Shown in pieces: positions 1 to 6,793 of a DNA stretch of 6,793 nucleotides. The stretch comes from Synergistaceae bacterium (GTDB lineage: Bacteria; Synergistota; Synergistia; Synergistales; Aminobacteriaceae): positions 1 through 6,793 of the forward strand of contig JAFSQO010000169.1 in the NCBI GenBank assembly GCA_017446645.1, given 5' to 3'. Every line of letters starts with the position of its first letter. The stretch's first letter is position 1. Made by a program: the position numbers and the translations under genes. The notes beneath the pieces were generated by a model. That model was given only the letters and a program-made list of their open reading frames with translations. It was not told where the DNA came from and ran no database searches.

Positions 1-220
1 CTGTCGGTGATTTTGAGTCATTGACGCGCTCAATGTGAATCTTTGCTTTGTTGCTTAGGCCAAGCTCATCATTAATTATGCTTCGTAACTCGTTAATCTT
101 GTCCTCTTCGCCTTTACCTCCGTTATGTGGTGAGACGGCTGGGATTCTGCAAAGCCTCGTCAAGGTCTCGACCATTGAGTCCCTGAGTGAGTCTGCCTTC
201 GATAAAATTTTATTGTGCAA
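1..220 (-). CDS. M20-family metallo-hydrolase (peptidase/deacylase type), N-terminal 73 residues only
   Basis: A minus-strand reading frame opens at a TTG (218-220) and continues through the left edge, so only the first 73 codons are present. The residues LTRLCRIPAVSPHNGGKGE (20-38) match the N-terminus of M20 zinc-dependent hydrolases (ArgE/DapE/CPG2 superfamily), in which an amphipathic helix leads into 'L..IPAVSP.nGG.GE'. The family removes N-terminal acyl groups or amino acids from small substrates in the cytoplasm. The zinc ligands and catalytic residues would lie beyond the window, so the substrate cannot be assigned. TTG was chosen because it gives the usual ~16-residue lead before MVETL and has AGAGGA (231-236) 10 nt upstream. 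ATG at 173-175 is an alternative, but it would cut into the first helix. The frame stays open further upstream, into the terminator. The gene lies downstream of the dnaK terminator, so it is probably transcribed separately; no clear promoter is visible. Confidence 0.75.
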   Translation of the reverse strand, partial: MHNKILSKADSLRDSMVETLTRLCRIPAVSPHNGGKGEEDKINELRSIINDELGLSNKAKIHIERVNDSKSPT

Positions 221-277
221 TTTAAGATTATCCTCTCGTAAAAAATTTTTGTCAGTTGTATCTATTCTACTACACAC

Positions 278-316
278 AAAAAAAAAATTCCCGGCCTGCT
301 CTTCACAAGTCGGGAA
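278..316 (-). terminator. Rho-independent terminator of the hrcA-grpE-dnaK operon
   Basis: Read on the minus strand, a stem TTCCCG (311-316) pairs with CGGGAA (288-293). After one A/C mismatch the stem continues CTTGT/GCAGG (305-309 with 295-299, including G-U pairs) around a GAAGA loop. It is followed directly by ten uninterrupted T residues (278-287 as A on the plus strand). It starts about 20 nt after the dnaK stop. The plus-strand side has only a weak T tract, so it looks one-directional. It separates dnaK from the M20 hydrolase gene. Confidence 0.9.
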
Positions 317-335
317 AAAATTCTATTTACTTGTT

Positions 336-2183
<1,848 letters not shown>

Positions 2184-2202
2184 TTAAATTAATCAAGTTT
2201 CG

Positions 2203-2721
2203 TTATCTATTTATTTTTCCTACTGTAACCTGTGAGGGACGTAAAACCCTTTCACTGGTTCTGTAACCTTTGAGCCTTTCAGTAATGACTTTGCCGTCGA
2301 GTTCAGGGTCATCGACTGATTCCATTCCCGAAGCGTCATGAAGTGAGGGGTCAAATTTCTCGCCCTGCGATTTGATTGCGGTGACTCCTAAACCTTCAAG
2401 GACGCTAATAAACTGCCGTTGAACCATCTCGACTCCTGACAGAATATTATTTGCGTCTCCGTGATGAGCTGCATCTAACGCCCTGTCGAGGTTGTCAAGC
2501 ACCGGCAAAATTGCGATTATCACGTCTTCTGCAGCACGCTTTCTCGTCTCGTTGCGTTCTTTGATTGCACGCTGACGGTAATTATAGAAATCTGCACGGG
2601 AAACTGCTAAATCATGCTCAAGGCCCTTTATTTTCTCGTCAAGTTCTGACTCGTGACTCTCTTCTTCTTCTTGTTGAAGCTCTTCGTTCTGACTCTGAGT
2701 CTGCTTTAATTCTTCGTCCAA
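2203..2721 (-). CDS. grpE: Nucleotide exchange factor GrpE
   Basis: GrpE is a homodimeric co-chaperone that opens the DnaK nucleotide-binding domain to release ADP. The 172-residue product has a polar Gln/Glu-rich N-terminus, a long helix that should form the dimer coiled coil (about 26-67), and a C-terminal beta domain with the family signatures FDPSLHDA (123-130) and GYRTSERVLRPSQVTVGK (152-169). The start is set by the ribosome-binding site. GGAGGTGA (2727-2734) lies 5 nt before TTG at 2719-2721 (8 nt from its GGAGG core). An in-frame GTG at 2728-2730 is part of that same sequence and has no spacer, so it is an unlikely start, although it would add only three residues. The hrcA stop codon lies inside this Shine-Dalgarno, suggesting translational coupling. 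Confidence 0.95.
   Translation of the reverse strand: MDEELKQTQSQNEELQQEEEESHESELDEKIKGLEHDLAVSRADFYNYRQRAIKERNETRKRAAEDVIIAILPVLDNLDRALDAAHHGDANNILSGVEMVQRQFISVLEGLGVTAIKSQGEKFDPSLHDASGMESVDDPELDGKVITERLKGYRTSERVLRPSQVTVGKINR
2690..2705. repeat. 16-bp repeat shared by the dnaK 3' end and the grpE 5' end, copy 2
   Basis: Exact copy of 382-397, located in the first codons of grpE and read in the same protein frame (QTQSQ). Confidence 0.6.
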
Positions 2722-2726
2722 ATTCT

Positions 2727-2734
2727 TCACCTCC
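2727..2734 (-). promoter_or_regulatory. grpE ribosome-binding site containing the hrcA stop codon
   Basis: Minus-strand GGAGGTGA is a near-perfect anti-16S match. Its TGA is the stop codon of hrcA, and its GTG (2728-2730) is an apparent but spacer-less start for grpE. It favours the TTG start at 2719-2721 and suggests that ribosomes ending hrcA reinitiate at grpE. Confidence 0.75.
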
Positions 2735-3746
2735 CTGACTCTTCATAGAGGGCATTTGCTACGCTCTCAAGGACGTTAATTGACTTCTCGTAATCCATTC
2801 TAAGAGGCCCTATAAGTCCCAACACTGCCTTTTGCTGCCTGAGCCTTGCGGGAATCAAGATCATCGCGTTATCCTCCATGCCTTCGGTCTCGTTCTCGTC
2901 ACCCAGTGAGATCTTCAGAGCTGTGCTGTTTTTGCATTTATCGATTAATCTTGCAAGGGGCTTCTCCTGTTCGAGCAAGTTCAACACTGCCTGCAAACGC
3001 GATAAAGTCTGGAAGTGAGGCATGTCAAGAATCTGACTCGCACCGCTTGAGAAAAATTTGTAATTCTGCCCTGTCAAAAAATTATCGATTTGGGTTATAG
3101 CGTCTCTGCATGAACTCTCTGCTTCTTCAAGGCCGTTCAACACGTAACGATACAACGCTTCACGCACTTCCGTCCATGAGTGTCCGCAAGCTACTGTGTT
3201 GATTCTCCTGCTCAACTCCTCAAGGACACTTGGCTCAATGTCATAAGGCAAATTGAACTGCGAATGATGAACGAGTCCCCCTTTGAGTACGATTAAAGCA
3301 AGAACGTTGCTGCCTCCTACGAGTATCAAGTCTATATGCTGTATCTCTGCGGCATCAAGTGTCGGAACAGCTGCAACAGCCACACAGTTAGTCAATCTTG
3401 CCATGAGGTGAGTTACGTGGTTCAGTAAATCCTCGATACCGCTGCGGCTGCCCATAATCTCGCGCCTAATATCTTCATTATTATTATTGTGGGAATGAGC
3501 ACGCGCCCTTGACGTTACTGAATCAACATAGACACGATATGCCCGTGCTGTCGGTAATCTGCCTGAAGATGCATGAGGCTGATAGAAATACCCCATCTCT
3601 TCAAGGTCTGCCATCTCGTTTCGTATTGTCGCAGGACTCAGACCGCGAATGTATTTCTTTACGATTGTCCGCGAACCTGCAGGCTCTCCCGTCTTGATAT
3701 ACTCGTACACTACTGCAAGAATTATGCTTAACTGCCGTTCTGTCAT
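2727..3746 (-). CDS. hrcA: Heat-inducible transcription repressor HrcA
   Basis: DNA-binding repressor of class I heat-shock genes. It binds CIRCE operators, and the GroEL chaperonin helps keep it active. The 339-residue length is normal for the family. The N-terminal winged helix-turn-helix (1-75) includes the recognition region SPATIRNEMADLEEMGY (37-53) and the conserved H.SSGR.PT (58-66). The rest is the GAF-like/dimerisation portion, ending with the family motif GPLRMDYEKSI (313-323). A run of four Asn (NNNN), encoded by four AAT codons, sits in the linker after the DNA-binding domain. The ATG at 3744-3746 is preceded by AGGAGGTGAG (3755-3764) with an 8-nt gap. It is the first gene of the operon and is probably autoregulated through the CIRCE element in its leader. 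Confidence 0.97.
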   Translation of the reverse strand: MTERQLSIILAVVYEYIKTGEPAGSRTIVKKYIRGLSPATIRNEMADLEEMGYFYQPHASSGRLPTARAYRVYVDSVTSRARAHSHNNNNEDIRREIMGSRSGIEDLLNHVTHLMARLTNCVAVAAVPTLDAAEIQHIDLILVGGSNVLALIVLKGGLVHHSQFNLPYDIEPSVLEELSRRINTVACGHSWTEVREALYRYVLNGLEEAESSCRDAITQIDNFLTGQNYKFFSSGASQILDMPHFQTLSRLQAVLNLLEQEKPLARLIDKCKNSTALKISLGDENETEGMEDNAMILIPARLRQQKAVLGLIGPLRMDYEKSINVLESVANALYEESGR

Positions 3747-3754
3747 TTTTAATA

Positions 3755-3764
3755 CTCACCTCCT
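3755..3764 (-). promoter_or_regulatory. hrcA ribosome-binding site
   Basis: Minus-strand AGGAGGTGAG lies 8 nt upstream of the hrcA ATG. This fixes the start and excludes a longer, out-of-frame opening at 3789. Confidence 0.85.
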
Positions 3765-3792
3765 GATTAATATTCTTCATGGCTCTCACGTC

Positions 3793-3819
3793 TTAGCAGT
3801 CTATGTGAATGAGTGCCAA
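3793..3819 (-). promoter_or_regulatory. CIRCE operator (HrcA-binding inverted repeat)
   Basis: On the plus strand TTAGCAGTC (3793-3801), a 9-nt spacer, and GAGTGCCAA (3811-3819) match the CIRCE consensus TTAGCACTC-N9-GAGTGCTAA with one mismatch per arm and exact 9-9-9 spacing. It lies between the predicted transcription start and the hrcA start codon, so it would be in the 5' leader. This is a usual position for HrcA repression of its own operon. Confidence 0.92.
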
Positions 3820-3838
3820 TAAACTTTCAACGCCGATA

Positions 3839-3867
3839 AGATTAGCAGAGGGTCTTTGATTTGTCAA
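3839..3867 (-). promoter_or_regulatory. Sigma-A (sigma-70) type promoter of hrcA-grpE-dnaK
   Basis: On the minus strand a perfect -35 TTGACA (3862-3867) is followed after 17 nt by the -10 TAATCT (3839-3844). The predicted transcription start is near 3831-3833, about 12 nt upstream of the CIRCE element. A repressor on CIRCE would therefore block early elongation or initiation. Confidence 0.82.
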
Positions 3868-3899
3868 CACAGCAAAAAAACATGTAATGCATATTAATA

Positions 3900-3930
3900 T
3901 TGACAGGCAATTAATTTATTAGCCTGATAT
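3900..3930 (+). promoter_or_regulatory. Possible sigma-70-like promoter upstream of flagellin
   Basis: TTGACA (3900-3905) and TGATAT (3925-3930) are both close to consensus, but the spacer is 19 nt, longer than the optimal 17. It overlaps the sigma-28-like site. It may give basal transcription or may be chance in A+T-rich DNA. Confidence 0.35.
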
Positions 3931-3939
3931 GACCGATAA
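3912..3939 (+). promoter_or_regulatory. Candidate sigma-28 (FliA/SigD) flagellar promoter
   Basis: TAAT (3912-3915), a 16-nt gap, then ACCGATAA (3932-3939) resembles the flagellar sigma-28 consensus TAAA-N14-16-GCCGATAA with one mismatch in each element. It would give a leader of about 70 nt before the flagellin ATG. Late flagellar genes such as flagellin are normally read from sigma-28 promoters, which supports the call. Confidence 0.6.
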
Positions 3940-3996
3940 ATATTTAAAAATCTCTCAAAGGAATGAGAAAATTTATCATGTTTATTTATATGGAAC

Positions 3997-4003
3997 AGGA
4001 GGT
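3997..4003 (+). promoter_or_regulatory. Flagellin ribosome-binding site
   Basis: AGGAGGT lies 12 nt before ATG at 4016-4018, slightly longer than the best spacing. A second, weaker AAGAGG is at 4006-4011. The ATG is confirmed by the conserved flagellin N-terminus MRIANN that follows. Confidence 0.7.
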
Positions 4004-4015
4004 TAAAGAGGCAAA

Positions 4016-6793
4016 ATGAGAATCGCGAATAATCTTCCGGCATTGACGGCTTACAGGGAACTCAATGCTACAAATAATGCACTCGCGAAATCCGTCCAGA
4101 GTTTAACGTCAGGACTCCGGATCAATTCTTCGGCTGATGACGCAGCAGGATTCGCAATCAGTGAGAAGATGCGTTCTCAAATTTCAGGACTCGACACTGC
4201 GATACAAAGCACTCAGGACGGAATAAGTCTGCTACAGACCGCTGAAGGGGCAATCTCTCAGACTAATTCGATGCTAATGAGAATGCGTGAACTTGCAGTA
4301 CAGGCCAGCAATGACTCGCTCACTTCACAGGACAGGCAGTTCTTACAGCTTGAGATTAACGAACTCAGAGACCAGATTAACAGGATCGCAGACACTACGC
4401 AATTTAACAAGAAGCGAATTCTTGACGGCAGCTCCGGAGCTTTATGGTCAAGCAGCGATTTGAGTCTCAAGGCAACTATCAACAAGAGCTTAATCAGTAT
4501 CGATCAGTTTGGCCAGAAAGTTAATCACGAAGGCAACTACAAGATTCAAATCGAAGCAGACCCGGGACAGGGACAGGTTCAGAAGAGCAATATAATGAAC
4601 GTTGCAAGAACTGAATACGAAACAAGGACAGAGACATTCACCAAATATGCTGACGTAGAGACTATTAGAACTTTCACAGAAAAAACTATAACCACAAAAG
4701 AAGAGAAAGAAATCAGCATAATTCTCGACGGAGGCGATAGTGGTGAGGCAATAAGCAACGTTAAAGAAGCAATTAATCTTGATGAAATAACCAACGGATG
4801 GAATTTCAATGCTTCAAGCTCCGAATTAACTATCACTGAAGATGGTGTTTACAGGATAATCGGCACAAACTCAATGAAGGCAACCCAAAATCATATAGTT
4901 ATAGCTGAAGGAGTCAATGCTCAGATTATTCTTGACGGCGTTAATATTGATGCAAGCTCATCGAATAGCAGTGCTTTTGAAATCAAACAGGGTGCAAAAG
5001 CTGAAATTTTCCTGGCAAATACCAACAGGCTTAAGAGTGCACAGGGACGCGCAGGAATTGAAGTTACTGGTTCAGTTGACGGCTCAGGCGCAAAAGCGGA
5101 AGTCGTGATCAACAGCGCAACTTCTCCGGCAAATTCACTTGACGGGGTCCTTGAAGTTACAGGAGGAAGCCAGGCCGCAGCTATAGGAGGAGCAGGCACG
5201 CCCGCGGCAAACGGGAAAGCAGGTAAAATCACGATTAACGGCGGTACCATTATCGCACATGGAGGTACTGACGCAGCAGGAATCGGAGGCGGCTATACTT
5301 CAGGCTACAACGGCGGAGGAACTATCACGATTAACGGCGGTGATGTTACTGCAATCAGTCCCCTTGATGCCGGTATTGGTACTGGTCTTTGCGGCATTCC
5401 AGACTCAGGACAAAACAATGATGGAACTGTAATAACAATTACTGGCGGTAAAATCAAAGCAAAAGGCGGCGGCGGTTCAGGTGCAGGAATTGGCGGAGGT
5501 CTGAATTTCTGGAGCGGTGAGATCAAAATCAAATCCGGCATTAAAGTTATAGAAGATTCACCGGCTTCAAGTGATTCTGCATTTCTGGTGAAAGCCCAGC
5601 AGATTACCAAAGATAACACTGGCAGCTTCGTCGTTTATGCGGTAAAAGGCTCAAGTTCTACAGCCGCTATAGGTCATGGAAAAGACGCAGGGGATACTCC
5701 GAACGGGATAGATTTAAACGCAAATCTGCCTGAGCCTGACTTCCCAGATGTTCCGGCTAACCCAAAAGCTATGGTTGAAGAACAATCAGTTATTCTTGAG
5801 GAACATGTCGAATACATCAAGACAGGTGAAGACGAGACAATAACTTTAGAGGTTACAGAAGAAGTTACAAAAAATCTTACTCTTGATGAAATTTCGCAGT
5901 TTCATACGGATGGCGGAGCTTCGATTGTTGAGCCTTATAAAGAGATAATGATTGCTCAAGGTGACGGGAAAACAGCAAGTGTCATTATTTATCCTGAGGA
6001 CACTATGTACAGCGTCGCAGATAAAATTAATGATGCCATAGCTAATTCGCTTGGCCAAGCGGCATACACAAATGTAAATAATAAATTCTGTACTATTGCA
6101 GAAGGCGTAGAGAACACGTCAGAGTCAGTTTATTCAAGCAATGATCTTTATGACGATCAAGAACTTTTCAAGAAAGATGACAATGGGAATTATATGCTTG
6201 ATGCTAATGGACGACGTATCCCACGCAATAATGATGAACGTTACAAGGGCAAAGATATTTATTCGACTATGCTCGTTCGTTCGGCAATTCCAGGCAAAGA
6301 GGGCGAGTTATATTTCTCAGGCGACGAGGATTTACTTCAGGCACTCGGACTCAACACGATTCAAGAATCTTCAGAGAGCAAATTTACAGCAAGCGTCTAC
6401 AATGCTCACACAGGACAGCCCGTAGCAAAGAACGTAAAGGCAACTGATAGCTCATTCGTGAGTCTCATTCCTCCTGATATTGACATTACTGTTGATGCAA
6501 TGGCGGGGATTTCTTCATCATGGGACGAGACTACAAAGAGATTCATATGGGCACGAAAAGATAATTACGAGGCAATTATTCACCTCAAGAACAACGGAAT
6601 TTCTTTCCAGACAGGAGCAAACAGTGGAGAGGATTTCATGATTGATTTAGGCGACATGTCCTGTGAAGCTCTTGATTTGTCAGGTGTGAATCTTTTGACG
6701 CGGGAGTCTGCCTCACGTTCGATAAGCACAATCGACAGGGCAATCAACAAAGTTTCAGGCCAGCGGGCAAAGATCGGAGCCTACGAAAATGCC
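4016..6793 (+). CDS. fliC: Giant flagellin with a beta-helix insertion in its variable region (3' end missing)
   Basis: Main filament subunit, exported through the flagellar type III system and polymerised outside the cell; the symbol is generic. The frame is open for 926 codons to the window edge; about 60 C-terminal residues are expected beyond it. N-terminal D0/D1 (about 1-175) is canonical: MRIANN, the LTSGLRINSSADDAAGFAIS segment (30-49), MRELAVQAS (90-98), and TQFNKKRILDG. The C-terminal D1/D0 begins near 889 with SGVNLLTRESASRSIS (889-904) and is cut within the terminal helix at GAYENA. Between them are Thr/Glu-rich strands (about 198-235), a Gly-rich beta-helix block (about 245-560), a Pro-rich linker (572-583), and a region with a flagellin_IN-like motif (about 643-675). 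Three Cys (459, 692, 883) are unusual for a flagellin. It is much longer than the usual 270-500 residues. No signal peptide is seen, as expected. Confidence 0.95.
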   Translation, partial: MRIANNLPALTAYRELNATNNALAKSVQSLTSGLRINSSADDAAGFAISEKMRSQISGLDTAIQSTQDGISLLQTAEGAISQTNSMLMRMRELAVQASNDSLTSQDRQFLQLEINELRDQINRIADTTQFNKKRILDGSSGALWSSSDLSLKATINKSLISIDQFGQKVNHEGNYKIQIEADPGQGQVQKSNIMNVARTEYETRTETFTKYADVETIRTFTEKTITTKEEKEISIILDGGDSGEAISNVKEAINLDEITNGWNFNASSSELTITEDGVYRIIGTNSMKATQNHIVIAEGVNAQIILDGVNIDASSSNSSAFEIKQGAKAEIFLANTNRLKSAQGRAGIEVTGSVDGSGAKAEVVINSATSPANSLDGVLEVTGGSQAAAIGGAGTPAANGKAGKITINGGTIIAHGGTDAAGIGGGYTSGYNGGGTITINGGDVTAISPLDAGIGTGLCGIPDSGQNNDGTVITITGGKIKAKGGGGSGAGIGGGLNFWSGEIKIKSGIKVIEDSPASSDSAFLVKAQQITKDNTGSFVVYAVKGSSSTAAIGHGKDAGDTPNGIDLNANLPEPDFPDVPANPKAMVEEQSVILEEHVEYIKTGEDETITLEVTEEVTKNLTLDEISQFHTDGGASIVEPYKEIMIAQGDGKTASVIIYPEDTMYSVADKINDAIANSLGQAAYTNVNNKFCTIAEGVENTSESVYSSNDLYDDQELFKKDDNGNYMLDANGRRIPRNNDERYKGKDIYSTMLVRSAIPGKEGELYFSGDEDLLQALGLNTIQESSESKFTASVYNAHTGQPVAKNVKATDSSFVSLIPPDIDITVDAMAGISSSWDETTKRFIWARKDNYEAIIHLKNNGISFQTGANSGEDFMIDLGDMSCEALDLSGVNLLTRESASRSISTIDRAINKVSGQRAKIGAYENA
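5228..5245 (+). repeat. 18-bp direct repeat, copy 1 (encodes ITINGG)
   Basis: ATCACGATTAACGGCGGT recurs exactly at 5324-5341, 96 bp (32 codons) later and in the same frame. A diverged third copy (ITITGG) lies at 5432-5449. The exact DNA identity, not just protein similarity, suggests recent duplication or conversion of beta-helix rungs. Confidence 0.85.
5324..5341 (+). repeat. 18-bp direct repeat, copy 2 (encodes ITINGG)
   Basis: Exact second copy of the 18-bp unit at 5228-5245. It marks the next rung of the predicted beta-helix in the flagellin variable region. Confidence 0.85.

Larger units (their letters stand above)
4748..5695 (+). other. Predicted beta-helix, carbohydrate-binding-like domain within the flagellin
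   Basis: This stretch (flagellin residues about 245-560) opens with LTITEDGVYRIIG (271-283) and IILDGVNIDA (304-313). That pattern recalls the Cthe_2159-type carbohydrate-binding beta-helix domain. It continues into rungs built on ITINGG (405-410), ITINGG (437-442) and ITITGG (473-478). These alternate with turns AAIGGAG (388-394), AAGIGGG (420-426), DAGIGTG (451-457), GAGIGGG (489-495) and AAIGHG (550-555). Such Gly-rich rungs are common in secreted surface proteins of gut bacteria. The fold assignment rests on the pattern; ligand binding is inference. Boundaries are approximate. Confidence 0.65.

Noticed and set aside
3601..3789. Minus-strand open frame starting upstream of hrcA
   Set aside because: It overlaps hrcA in another frame, begins before the strong hrcA Shine-Dalgarno, and has no family resemblance.
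3820..3839. TAAACTTT followed by GCCGATAA, a perfect sigma-28 -10 box on the plus strand
   Set aside because: Only 8 nt separate TAAA from GCCGATAA instead of about 15. No TAAA-like element lies at the right distance, and the site is within the hrcA promoter/leader. The site ending at 3939 is better placed for flagellin.
3905..3925. Imperfect inverted repeat AGGC...GCCT between the flagellin promoter elements
   Set aside because: Only four continuous base pairs plus scattered A/T matches in A+T-rich DNA; too weak to call an operator.
4921..5250. Minus-strand Ala/Pro-rich open frame inside the flagellin gene
   Set aside because: It is antisense to the Gly-rich beta-helix codons, whose complement gives Pro/Ala/Thr-rich shadows. 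It has no start signals.

Overview
The window looks like a chromosomal segment of a motile anaerobic bacterium. The gene order hrcA-grpE-dnaK under a CIRCE operator is typical of Firmicutes and several related phyla. The flagellin style (a very large variable region between conventional ends) and the M20 hydrolase N-terminus resemble Synergistetes (Synergistaceae) proteins as I remember them. That taxonomic reading is inference and needs a database comparison. Initiation codons include TTG, and Shine-Dalgarno sequences are strong.

Layout. The first 220 bases hold the 5' end of a minus-strand M20-family metallo-hydrolase gene that runs off the left edge. Bases 221-335 hold its leader and a strong rho-independent terminator for the operon upstream. 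Bases 336-3746 are the minus-strand heat-shock operon hrcA (repressor), grpE (nucleotide exchange factor) and dnaK (Hsp70). It is tightly packed, with the hrcA stop codon lying inside the grpE Shine-Dalgarno. No dnaJ follows dnaK. Bases 3747-4015 are a divergent promoter region. On the minus strand it carries a near-consensus sigma-A promoter followed by a 9-9-9 CIRCE inverted repeat, the expected HrcA autoregulatory circuit. On the plus strand it carries a sigma-28-like promoter, overlapped by a sigma-70-like one, for the next gene. From 4016 to the right edge runs one uninterrupted plus-strand frame of 926 codons encoding a giant flagellin whose last ~60 residues lie outside the window.

The heat-shock genes form one functional unit. 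HrcA represses the operon through CIRCE, and GrpE recharges DnaK with ATP. The flagellin is a separate, divergently transcribed motility gene.

The most unusual element is inside the flagellin. Between canonical D0/D1 ends, the surface-exposed region contains a block of roughly 315 residues (about aa 245-560) that reads as a glycine-rich right-handed beta-helix. It has recurring ITINGG and AGIGGG-type rungs and resembles the carbohydrate-binding beta-helix domains of secreted gut-bacterial proteins. If this holds, the filament would display a sugar-binding or adhesive module in thousands of copies.
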